Positions 5,858 through 11,819 are shown, counted from the first letter of the stretch. The stretch: DNA of 27,327 nucleotides from a virus (IMGVR_UViG_3300031746_000138:1-27327), one strand, 5' to 3'. Notes: generated by a model not told the origin, from the sequence alone. Numbers and translations: made by a program.

Positions 5858-6375
5858 TGGATACGAACAAATTTGTAGATTATTGCCACAACAGACATGA
5901 CCGAGTTTGCAATCAGACTTACTCACCTGGAATTCCATATTCCTTTCATTTACGAATGGTTGAAGAACAGGTAAGAAAGTTTGGAAAATTACTTGACCCG
6001 TCCGTATATGACTTAGTACTGATGGGCGCTTCCGGGCACGATTTAATTGAAGATGCTAGGGTAACTTATGGTGACTTAGTAGGAATGGTTGGTGTTGATG
6101 TTTCAGAAATCATTTTCCTTTGTACTGAAATGCGAGGACGATATCGTGCAGACCGTAAAAATGATGCATTCTATGAAGACCTTAAGACTAATAAACTAGC
6201 AGTGTTTGTTAAATTATGTGATATCATTGCCAATGTTAAATTTGGATTCTTAGAAAATTCTAAGCAATTTCAAAGAGCAAAGGATGAATATCCAAAAATC
6301 AAAGGTAATTTATATTGTGAAGAATATAAACCGATGTTCGATTACTTGGAAAGCATATTTGATATCAAACATTAA
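5857..6375 (+). CDS. SpoT/MESH1-like HD hydrolase
   Basis: 172 aa matching the HD hydrolase half of RelA/SpoT and the stand-alone MESH1 family: RHDRVCNQ (H14), GIPYSFH (H31), GHDLIED (H61-D62 and E65-D66) and VKLCDIIANV (D122, N126), which is the equivalent of the SpoT KLADRLHN stretch. There is no synthetase, TGS or ACT domain. The family uses a metal ion to remove pyrophosphate from (p)ppGpp, and MESH1 also acts on NADPH. A phage copy could blunt the host stringent response or adjust nucleotide pools during infection; this is inference. It is the last gene of its unit, followed by a hairpin at 6420. Confidence 0.85.
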   Translation: MDTNKFVDYCHNRHDRVCNQTYSPGIPYSFHLRMVEEQVRKFGKLLDPSVYDLVLMGASGHDLIEDARVTYGDLVGMVGVDVSEIIFLCTEMRGRYRADRKNDAFYEDLKTNKLAVFVKLCDIIANVKFGFLENSKQFQRAKDEYPKIKGNLYCEEYKPMFDYLESIFDIKH

Positions 6376-6419
6376 ATACGCCTCAAATCCTGGGTATAGT
6401 ATTAGGTAAGTTTATAGAC

Positions 6420-6433
6420 GCCCTTCTAAGGGC
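6420..6433 (+). terminator. probable intrinsic terminator hairpin
   Basis: GCCCT (6420-6424), loop TCTA, AGGGC (6429-6433), followed by TTATTGTTTGTTG, which is T-rich but interrupted. It lies 44 nt after the HD hydrolase stop and just before operator region D. The stem is only 5 bp, so termination may be partial. Confidence 0.5.
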
Positions 6434-6443
6434 TTATTGTTTG

Positions 6444-6538
6444 TTGATAATCAATTAGTTATAACTCATTGAGAATCAAGATAATAGGTATTAATATTAT
6501 TAATTCAAATCAATGGTATTGATAATCAATTAGTTATA
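6444..6538. repeat. palindromic operator-like elements, region D (three copies)
   Basis: A forward copy (6444-6463, TTGATAATCAATTAGTTATA) overlaps a reverse copy ending at 6479 across AGTTATAACT (6457-6466). A second forward copy, identical to the first, is at 6519-6538. The last copy ends 19 bp before the -33 TTG at 6558, as in region C. The AT-only stretch between copies (about 6481-6510) shows nothing else. Confidence 0.75.
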
Positions 6539-6557
6539 GATTTATGTAATTTTGTGC

Positions 6558-6587
6558 TTGTTTAATGTAACCTTTATCTTATATTTA
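6558..6587 (+). promoter_or_regulatory. Bacteroidota-type promoter with conserved leader
   Basis: TTG 6558-6560, 19-bp spacer, TATATTTA 6580-6587, then the same leader as at 4471-4494 up to the ATG at 6612. Open reading from the TTG at 6552 lies inside this promoter and is not expected to be translated. Confidence 0.8.
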
Positions 6588-6611
6588 AGTATAGATAAAA
6601 AGAACAGAAAA

Positions 6612-7427
6612 ATGAACCCAATCCTAGAAATTTTAAAGAAAGCGCAGGCTGAGAAAGAAGCCTTAATTGCAGTTGAATATAAAAAGGCAGAAGCCCGTAG
6701 AATTGGGATATCTGACTCATTCAAAGAAAATGTAGTTGACCCGATTTTAACTACCGCAGGTTTAAGTACCGACCTTAAAGTTGAAGTTCAAAATTCATAT
6801 ATTAAATTTGAAGTACCTTCTGGATTTTATTCTAACGGTGTTTCAGTTAGATACCGTGATTTTACTCTTTACCGTAGAGAAAGTTGGCAAGCCGGTGTAC
6901 CTCCCACTTTTGAATTTTCTTATTCGAGTTCAACTATCGCTTTAGGTGAAGCCCGTGAAATTTGTTATACCGCAATTGTAGGTGAAATAGCATCTAATTT
7001 TGTTGTTGGTTCACTCTTTATGCTTGGAGTACATAAAGCGTTTGAGTTGCAAAATGATGAAAGTGCTTTTGCTACCGGAATGGCTTTGATTAAGGAAAAA
7101 AATGAAATTGAGCGAGTAGTTAATGAGCGTATTCAAGAAGAAAAAAATGCAGCACGCGCTGAATTATTGAAAGTCGGAAATAAATTAGAATTTTCAGAAA
7201 ATACTTGTCTTTATTATAACCATAAGTATAATCATTATGTGTCAGCTGTAGTTTTAAAATCAGTAACCAAATCCGGAAAGACTTGGGAAGTTGAATTTTT
7301 ACCTACCAATCCTGGTGGTTTTATATATACCGAAACCGTGAAAGCTGAATATGTAATTGAAATGATTAGTACTCTTTTAACCCAAAAAGCTGAAGCGGAA
7401 GCTAAAAAGGAATTGGAAGTAGCTTAA
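6612..7427 (+). CDS. hypothetical protein with coiled-coil segments, 271 aa
   Basis: The start at 6612 is fixed by the promoter leader, which is identical to that of the gene at 4495. Residues 1-35 are a charged helix (ILEILKKAQAEKEALIAVEY). A mixed domain follows (about 36-150) with strands such as YIKFEVPSG and VSVRYRDFTLYRRESW. Next is a second charged coiled coil (about 165-195: EKNEIERVVNERIQEEKNAA), then a beta-rich region (YVSAVVLKSVTKSGKTWEVEF) and an Ala/Glu-rich tail. There is no signal peptide. No family could be named. It is a single strongly promoted gene, so probably abundant early in infection (inference). Confidence 0.8.
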   Translation: MNPILEILKKAQAEKEALIAVEYKKAEARRIGISDSFKENVVDPILTTAGLSTDLKVEVQNSYIKFEVPSGFYSNGVSVRYRDFTLYRRESWQAGVPPTFEFSYSSSTIALGEAREICYTAIVGEIASNFVVGSLFMLGVHKAFELQNDESAFATGMALIKEKNEIERVVNERIQEEKNAARAELLKVGNKLEFSENTCLYYNHKYNHYVSAVVLKSVTKSGKTWEVEFLPTNPGGFIYTETVKAEYVIEMISTLLTQKAEAEAKKELEVA

Positions 7428-7452
7428 TTTTATCAACCAAAACTGAAACAAA

Positions 7453-7538
7453 ATGACTAAAACAAAATCAATAAGGTTGCAATATGGGCAGCAAATGAAC
7501 CGACTGAATTTTTAGGAACAATTAAACCAAATAATTAA
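7453..7538 (+). pseudogene. frameshifted micro-gene, about 28 aa when restored
   Basis: The ATG at 7453 opens MTKTK and then goes out of frame, hitting TAG within 21 codons. The other frame, from 7464, reads a convincing short protein: KINKVAIWAANEPTEFLGTI followed by KPNN and TAA (7536-7538). It has no ATG of its own because a TAA lies at 7458-7460. Adding one A to the AAAA run at 7464-7467 joins the two into MTKTKINKVAIW and onwards. It is either a one-base deletion in a homopolymer (natural or a sequencing error) or a frameshift site. The rest of the 131-nt gap is A-rich leader. Confidence 0.5.
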
Positions 7539-7558
7539 TAAACAATAACAAATAACAA

Positions 7559-8647
7559 ATGAAAAAACCAGTAAAAGTTAAAATTTTAGGCAAAGGTGAT
7601 TGGATTACTATCACAAAAGGAAAGGCTATATGGAATTCTGATATGAGCCAATTCATAGGAAAGACAGTTAAGGTTTATAAAAAAGAAGGACAGGATGTCA
7701 TATTCAAAAATATCAAAGGTAAACGAGGTACCAATGATTCAAATCAATATTACTGGAGGCAATCAGCAGGGCATTACCGGGCTGCGACATTATCAGAAAT
7801 TTCAAAAGTCATTCACGCTGTACCTATAACACCTACTTTTAAGGTTGGCGATTGGGTAGTAATTATTAATTCAGGTAAAAATTGGGTATCTGAAATGAAT
7901 AAAAGAACCGGTAAAGTAGTTCAATTAACCAATGTAGTAGGTAATGACTGTATTGGATTTGCAGATGATGGTAGTTGGACCTGGAGTTATAGCGATGGAC
8001 ATTTCAGAAAAGCTACTAAGGCAGAAATTTTAAAAGCTACAGCAGCTTTAACTACTCCGGAATTATTAGGATATAAAGCTCCTATTGATTACTATGGTGG
8101 ATTAGTTAAAAAGGATTCAATAGCATTGGTTTCTAGTAAATTAGGAACTACATATGCTATTCGTAGTTATCGTTTGCCACAAGAAATAGTTGAAACCTGG
8201 GTTAAAGTTTATAAAGACCCTGCACCAGCTTTTAAAGTAGGTGATTATATTGTTGCAAAGGAAAAGGTTTCGTATTTATCAAAAGGTAAAATTGCTAAGA
8301 TTTTTAGAATAGACGGTGAATCTGTTAGATATTCGCACGCTGCAGAAGAAGAAGATTTTGCACCGATGAAAGAATTACAAAGAAATTGCCGGTTAGCTAC
8401 TAAAACTGAAATTGCTGAATCTTTAAAAGTAGTAATTGGTGGATATGAAGCCGAAACTACCAGAAGTTCTGTATCATTTCGTGGTGAAAAATATGGTAAA
8501 TCTGAATTGGAATCGTTAATCAAATTAGCGGCTGAAAAACTATTTGAAAAGCATCCAAATCAAATAAAATCATTGAATGTTGGTTGTAGTGGACAATATA
8601 AAGTTGAATTAAGTACTTTAAAGAAATTGCAAGCTAAATTAAAATAG
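7559..8647 (+). CDS. threefold SH3-like repeat protein, 362 aa
   Basis: Three divergent copies of a beta-rich unit are visible at about residues 5-84, 93-160 and 223-288. Each has a GDWI/GDWVV/GDYIV strand near its start and ends with an R-x-A-T-x-x-E-I motif (YRAATLSEI, FRKATKAEI, CRLATKTEI). Copies 2 and 3 open with almost the same F-K-V-G-D phrase. A linker (about 168-215) and a C-terminal region (about 295-362, helix plus KVELSTLKKLQ) are unassigned. The repeats look like SH3-like barrels, which bind peptides, walls or nucleic acid. There is no signal peptide, so a cytoplasmic binding role is more likely. It is followed by a long hairpin element. Confidence 0.8.
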   Translation: MKKPVKVKILGKGDWITITKGKAIWNSDMSQFIGKTVKVYKKEGQDVIFKNIKGKRGTNDSNQYYWRQSAGHYRAATLSEISKVIHAVPITPTFKVGDWVVIINSGKNWVSEMNKRTGKVVQLTNVVGNDCIGFADDGSWTWSYSDGHFRKATKAEILKATAALTTPELLGYKAPIDYYGGLVKKDSIALVSSKLGTTYAIRSYRLPQEIVETWVKVYKDPAPAFKVGDYIVAKEKVSYLSKGKIAKIFRIDGESVRYSHAAEEEDFAPMKELQRNCRLATKTEIAESLKVVIGGYEAETTRSSVSFRGEKYGKSELESLIKLAAEKLFEKHPNQIKSLNVGCSGQYKVELSTLKKLQAKLK

Positions 8648-8661
8648 AAATCAATTGCTAG

Positions 8662-8749
8662 AAATCATTTTCCATATAATAGGTATATGCCCGGACTCAT
8701 TTATGCATTTGGACTTATTAGATATTATATCTTTATATGGAAATGATTT
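8662..8749 (+). ncRNA. candidate structured RNA closed by a 17-bp helix
   Basis: AAATCATTTTCCATATAA (8662-8679) pairs with TTATATGGAAATGATTT (8733-8749): 17 bp with a single bulged T. The 53-nt interior has a second hairpin AGATA-TTA-TATCT, a possible ATGC (8687-8690) / GCAT (8705-8708) stem, and a GGACT repeat (8694-8698 and 8711-8715). It fills most of the 150-nt gap between 8647 and 8798. There is no T tract after it, so it is not a standard terminator. It could be a small RNA, an RNase III processing site or a DNA-level inverted repeat. Confidence 0.5.
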
Positions 8750-8797
8750 GTTAGTATTAACTAAAAATCTTAAATTAAAAATAATAAAATAGAAAAA

Positions 8798-9016
8798 ATG
8801 AAAATCTTGTACTTAATTTTTAGCGTTCTTACTGCTATGCTTGGTTATACCATACATGGTAGTATCTTTTGGTGTATAATGGATTTTATCTTTACTCCGA
8901 TTACTTGGGTTAAATGGATAATATTTCATGAAATAACAGCATCAGTATTTCAACAAACATTTCCCTGGTTCTTTAACAGCATCAGTATTTCAACAAACAT
9001 TTCCCTGGTTCTTTAA
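8798..9016 (+). CDS. small membrane protein with altered C-terminus, 72 aa
   Basis: Two hydrophobic segments are visible, about residues 1-17 (ILYLIFSVLTAMLGYTI) and 22-46 (SIFWCIMDFIFTPITWVKWI), followed by a tail. This is a small inner-membrane protein of a type common in phages, with no known function. The last 14 residues (SISISTNISLVL region) are read from a frame-shifted second copy of a 40-bp tandem duplication (8934-9016). Without it the protein would end WFFN at about 58 aa. It is the first of the membrane-protein group reaching 11,044. Confidence 0.75.
   Translation: MKILYLIFSVLTAMLGYTIHGSIFWCIMDFIFTPITWVKWIIFHEITASVFQQTFPWFFNSISISTNISLVL
8934..9016 (+). repeat. perfect 40-bp tandem duplication
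   Basis: 8934-8976 is identical to 8974-9016: two exact copies at period 40 plus 3 shared bases. Because 40 is not a multiple of 3, the second copy is read in another frame and extends the 8798 gene. The copies show no substitutions, which suggests a recent event, or an assembly artefact. Confidence 0.95.
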
Positions 9017-9039
9017 TTAAAAAAATCACAAACAAAAAA

Positions 9040-9180
9040 ATGAAAACGTTAATCATTTATTTCACGGAAGATAAAAAATCTTACCAAATAGTAAAGCCTA
9101 CTCGAGAATTCAATAATGATTGGTCTGGGTTAGTTCAAGCAATAACCAAAGGTAATTATCATTCTTACGAAACCTTTTAA
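9040..9180 (+). CDS. small hypothetical protein, 46 aa
   Basis: The ATG at 9040 follows an A-rich leader and the frame stops at TAA 9178-9180. The product starts with a strand (MKTLIIYFTEDKKSYQIV) and ends with a helix containing NDWSGLVQAITKGNY. It recalls the 56-aa product at 3658 in its KVF/LIIYF start and NDW-x-x-LV helix. No function is known. Confidence 0.6.
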   Translation: MKTLIIYFTEDKKSYQIVKPTREFNNDWSGLVQAITKGNYHSYETF

Positions 9181-9231
9181 GTAAAATCAAATAACAAATA
9201 ACAATTAATTAAAAACAAAACAAAAAAGAAA

Positions 9232-10437
9232 ATGGACAAGAAATTGAAAAGAATTATCCTTGCAATATTTGCATCGGTATTGTTAATCGTTGCAGTATCA
9301 TTATCAGGTAAGATGTTTGAAAATGTAGATTCAGGTGAAATTGTAGTAATTCAAGATGCAATTGATGGTGATTTACATGTATTCACTACCGCAGGAATCA
9401 AACCGCAATGGTTTGGTACGGCTACACATTATAAGCGGTCATTCCAATATTCATTTACTAAGGCAATAGATGCGCACGGTGATAGTATAGATGCATCTAT
9501 TAAAGTTCGATTTAATGATGGTGGTCACGCACAATTATCCGGAGCGGTTCGTGTTGACTTACCGTTATCTGATAGTCTAATTATAATGATGCACCGCACT
9601 TATGGTAATCAACAAGCACTTGAAAATCAATTAATGTCGACAGTGATAACTAAGTCTGTATATATGACCGGACCATTAATGTCGTCAAAAGAATCATATG
9701 CTGAAAAGCGTAATGATTTAATATCATATATTGAAGACCAGGCATCTAACGGTGTATATAAAACTACTACTATTCAGAAACGTGTAAAAGACCCGATGGA
9801 TTCAACTGTTACAAAGACGGTATCTGTAGTTGAAATTATTGTAGGTACTACTAATCAATTACCGCTTCGTCAGGAACAAAGTCCTATTACTAAATTCGGT
9901 GTGAAACTTAATAACCTTAGTATTAGTTCAATTGACTATGATGCTAATGTTGAAAAACAAATTGAAGTGCAACAAAAAGCTACTATGCAGGTACAAACGG
10001 CTATTGCTAACGCTAAGCGTGCTGAGCAGGATAAGTTTACCGTTGAACAACAGGGTATGGCGGATGCTGCTAAGGCGAAGTGGGAACAAGAAGTTATTAA
10101 AGCTCAGAAAGTAACACAGGCTGAACAGGAACTTGAAGTTGCTAAACTTAATAAGCAAACCGAAGAGCAAAATAAAATTGCATTAACGCTTAAAGGTGAA
10201 GGGGAAGCAGCATATAAAAAGGCTGTTACTTTAGCAAATAATAACTTTGATAAGAAGGCTGATATTTGGCTAAAATCTCAAGAACTAATGTGGGATGCAT
10301 TTGCTAAATATCAAGGTAATATGGTACCTACTACTATTATGGGTAGTACCGGTAGTGGTAGTACATCAGCAATGGATTTTATGCAGATAATGACTGCTAA
10401 ATCGTTAAAAGATTTATCATTAGATGTAACTAAATAA
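9232..10437 (+). CDS. SPFH/Band-7 (prohibitin-like) membrane protein
   Basis: 401 aa. An N-terminal membrane anchor (about residues 8-26, ILAIFASVLLIVAVSLSG) is followed by a Band-7 domain (about 30-235), with the family's start (SGEIVVIQDAIDGDLHVFTTAG) and the beta-alpha pattern around SIKVRF. A long Ala/Gln/Glu-rich coiled coil spans about 240-325 (KATMQVQTAIANAKRAEQ). The tail has a Gly/Ser/Thr-rich turn. Band-7 proteins form membrane rings or scaffolds, and bacterial HflKC binds the FtsH protease. Phage copies may alter host membrane quality control or superinfection exclusion; that is inferred. A lipoprotein gene follows after 2 nt. Confidence 0.88.
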   Translation: MDKKLKRIILAIFASVLLIVAVSLSGKMFENVDSGEIVVIQDAIDGDLHVFTTAGIKPQWFGTATHYKRSFQYSFTKAIDAHGDSIDASIKVRFNDGGHAQLSGAVRVDLPLSDSLIIMMHRTYGNQQALENQLMSTVITKSVYMTGPLMSSKESYAEKRNDLISYIEDQASNGVYKTTTIQKRVKDPMDSTVTKTVSVVEIIVGTTNQLPLRQEQSPITKFGVKLNNLSISSIDYDANVEKQIEVQQKATMQVQTAIANAKRAEQDKFTVEQQGMADAAKAKWEQEVIKAQKVTQAEQELEVAKLNKQTEEQNKIALTLKGEGEAAYKKAVTLANNNFDKKADIWLKSQELMWDAFAKYQGNMVPTTIMGSTGSGSTSAMDFMQIMTAKSLKDLSLDVTK

Positions 10438-10439
10438 CT

Positions 10440-10718
10440 ATGAAATATATATTATTAGTCATTTCTATTGCATTCATATTTAGTTGTACAAATGTTAAAC
10501 GAAAAGATAAACCAGCTGCGCTTAAGTATAAAGCAGGTGACATGGTTTATCTTAAACCGGATTCAACTTTAGTATTAATAACTGAGGTTGACGGTAGGTC
10601 GTGTGCATGTGGCGGTGATGCTCAGTATAAGACAAAAGCTAAATCATCTGACATCGCATCGTGGAATGTTAATGAATCAGATATATTCGGTTTAAAAGAA
10701 ATACCTGAACAATTTTAA
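10440..10718 (+). CDS. lipoprotein, 92 aa
   Basis: MKYILLVISIAFIFSC is a classical lipoprotein signal with a lipobox ending at C16, so the mature chain would be lipid-anchored in the cell envelope. The mature part is short and soluble, with a KAGDMVYLKPDSTLVLITEV strand pattern and two close cysteines (CACGG, about residues 55-59). It starts 2 nt after the Band-7 gene and is probably co-translated, so an envelope complex or immunity role is possible. No family recognised. Confidence 0.75.
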   Translation: MKYILLVISIAFIFSCTNVKRKDKPAALKYKAGDMVYLKPDSTLVLITEVDGRSCACGGDAQYKTKAKSSDIASWNVNESDIFGLKEIPEQF

Positions 10719-10744
10719 TTATTCATTTAAAAGCAAAAAAAAAT

Positions 10745-11044
10745 ATGTGGTTACTAATTCAAGAATGTTTAGTGTTTTGTGTCGGTTTAATTATCTTTAG
10801 TCAAATTATTTTACCTTTATTGTTTCCTAGTATTGAAATGTTTTGGTTATTTAAAAGGTCAAAGGAAACTGAAATTGATGTAAAAAAAATTCAATGGTCT
10901 AAAGCTGGTGTACTTAGGCAAATTGAAAACGCTAAAATCAAAGTATCAGAAGTTAAAGATGAAGTGAAACAAATTCGTGATTTAACTAAGAATAAGTTAG
11001 ATGAAGCTAAGTCTCAAAAGGATGAAGCTGATAAGCTAATTTAA
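10745..11044 (+). CDS. membrane-anchored coiled-coil protein, 99 aa
   Basis: An N-terminal hydrophobic segment (about residues 2-36, including CLVFCVGLIIFSQIILPLLF) is followed by a charged coiled coil (about 42-99: GVLRQIENAKIKVSEVKDEV). It has one probable transmembrane span with a cytoplasmic or periplasmic helix. It sits directly after the Band-7 and lipoprotein genes, so the three may form one membrane complex. A spanin- or holin-like role cannot be excluded, but no lysis enzyme is adjacent. Confidence 0.7.
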   Translation: MWLLIQECLVFCVGLIIFSQIILPLLFPSIEMFWLFKRSKETEIDVKKIQWSKAGVLRQIENAKIKVSEVKDEVKQIRDLTKNKLDEAKSQKDEADKLI

Positions 11045-11051
11045 TTAGGTA

Positions 11052-11136
11052 AGTATAGTATGGCCGGGACGCTAAGCGTCACATACTGCTAATCCGCACA
11101 CAAGTTAGCATTAAGGTTCAATTCCTTTTTATACTA
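11052..11136 (+). ncRNA. tRNA-like structured RNA (possibly degenerate tRNA)
   Basis: AGTATAG (11052-11058) pairs with TTATACT (11129-11135) as a 7-bp acceptor-like stem with one G-T pair, followed by T8/A9-like TA. The T arm is convincing: AAGG, loop TTCAATT (11117-11123, matching TTCRANY) and CCTT, with G53-C61 kept. Instead of a standard D and anticodon arm, the middle has two perfect hairpins: AGTATG 11057-11062 / CATACT 11082-11087 enclosing GACGC-TAA-GCGTC, and GCTAA 11088-11092 / TTAGC 11105-11109. A CTGCTAA string (11086-11092) resembles a Ser-GCT anticodon loop but has no stem. No 3' CCA is encoded. It is either a decayed tRNA or a tRNA mimic. Confidence 0.5.
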
Positions 11137-11151
11137 CAAATCAATAAATTT

Positions 11152-11394
11152 ATGAAAACAATACGAAGAAAGGTAGCTTCAAATGAAGCATCTGGAGTAG
11201 ATGGGTTTGAGTACAAAAGAGTATCAAACGAGAAAGCTGATGAATTAGTTAAAAAGAGTGGTTACACTTTTACATCTAAAAAAAGCTGGAAAGTAAATGT
11301 TAGAGATATTCAACCCGCAAAACCTGTTAAGGAAGTTACGGTAGTTGATTCAGTACCTAAAGTAAAAGTTAAAAATAAAGATAAAAAATATTAA
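11152..11394 (+). CDS. hypothetical basic protein, 80 aa
   Basis: No family recognised. The N-terminal two thirds contain a short helix with SNEKADELVKKSGYTF and a strand KSWKVNVRDI. The C-terminus is Val/Lys/Pro-rich and probably disordered (VPKVKVKNKDKKY). The high net positive charge hints at nucleic-acid or capsid association, without proof. It lies between the tRNA-like element and operator region E. Confidence 0.7.
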   Translation: MKTIRRKVASNEASGVDGFEYKRVSNEKADELVKKSGYTFTSKKSWKVNVRDIQPAKPVKEVTVVDSVPKVKVKNKDKKY

Positions 11395-11444
11395 TGAACG
11401 ATTTGGCATTATCACCGGAAGCCTATTTAGGCGAAAAACTATAA
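11394..11444 (+). CDS. possible micro-ORF, 16 aa
   Basis: An ATG that shares a base with the preceding TAA opens MNDLALSPEAYLGEKL and then stops. The codons look ordinary and the overlap suggests coupling, but a 16-codon frame can occur by chance. It contains the small palindrome GCCTATTTAGGC, and its stop overlaps operator region E. Confidence 0.25.
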   Translation: MNDLALSPEAYLGEKL

Positions 11445-11493
11445 CTCATTGATTCTCAATAAAATATCATTATTTGATTCTCAATGAGTTATA
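11440..11493. repeat. palindromic operator-like element pair, region E
   Basis: A reverse copy (11440-11459, minus strand TTGAGAATCAATGAGTTATA) and a forward copy (11474-11493, TTGATTCTCAATGAGTTATA) diverge. The forward copy is identical to that of region B. This is the last copy in the window, and none appears in the tail-gene half. Confidence 0.8.
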
Positions 11494-11497
11494 GGTA

Positions 11498-11523
11498 TTG
11501 ATGATATTAGAAAAAAGTATAAT
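11498..11523 (+). promoter_or_regulatory. weak promoter candidate in the 11,395-11,615 gap
   Basis: TTG at 11498-11500 is followed after 17 bp by TATAAT (11518-11523), 4 bp downstream of the region E forward element. It lacks the CTTATATTTAAG signature of the other four promoters. The remaining sequence to 11,615 is AT-rich, with a weak AAGC/GCTT stem near 11,592 and nothing else I can name. Confidence 0.35.
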
Positions 11524-11615
11524 ATAAGCAATAAGAGCTTATTAAATCTAGGTATATTTAGATATCACGCAGTATATTATAATTAAATCTTGAAGCTCTA
11601 AGGGCTTAAAATCTT

Positions 11616-11813
11616 ATGCAAAACGGAATATTTAATCGACAATTCGGAATATATTTACTCAAATGGCAATTAGGCACATTCGTAGCTGTTCCCTGCATGT
11701 ATTTATTCTCAGATTATATGAAACTACCTTATTGGGCATCGGTTATCCTGTTCAATTTTGTTGGTGCATTAATCTTTTATAGAATTGATGCGTATATTTT
11801 TAGGAAAAAATAA
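11616..11813 (+). CDS. small two-span membrane protein, 65 aa
   Basis: Two hydrophobic segments are visible: about residues 12-32 (YLLKWQLGTFVAVPCMYLFS) and 38-56 (YWASVILFNFVGALIFYRID). A basic C-terminus (FRKK) favours both ends inside the cytoplasm. Proteins of this size and pattern are common in phages and have no known function. It is a holin candidate only by topology. The late promoter motif of the next gene begins 7 nt after its stop. Confidence 0.7.
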   Translation: MQNGIFNRQFGIYLLKWQLGTFVAVPCMYLFSDYMKLPYWASVILFNFVGALIFYRIDAYIFRKK

Positions 11814-11819
11814 ACCAGA

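Noticed and set aside
79-6538. CRISPR array from the repeated palindromes
   Set aside because: Repeats are 20 bp, in both orientations, irregularly spaced over kilobases and tied to promoters, with no regular spacers or cas genes.
6552-6611. TTG-initiated N-terminal extension of the 271-aa protein
   Set aside because: The extension covers the promoter -33 to -7 region and leader, which are conserved with another gene as DNA, so it is not expected in the mRNA.
8662-8749. Intrinsic terminator after the repeat protein gene
   Set aside because: The stem is AT-rich, the loop is 53 nt and no T tract follows.
9932-10114. 60-aa plus-strand frame inside the Band-7 gene
   Set aside because: An out-of-frame shadow of the coiled-coil part, with Lys/Leu/Arg-only composition.
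11052-11136. Standard tRNA-Ser (GCT) call
   Set aside because: CTGCTAA could be an anticodon loop, but the flanking five bases on each side do not pair, and the D arm would need a 13-nt loop. Kept only as a tRNA-like element.
11616-11813. Holin
   Set aside because: Two membrane spans fit by topology only; no endolysin or spanin gene is next to it.
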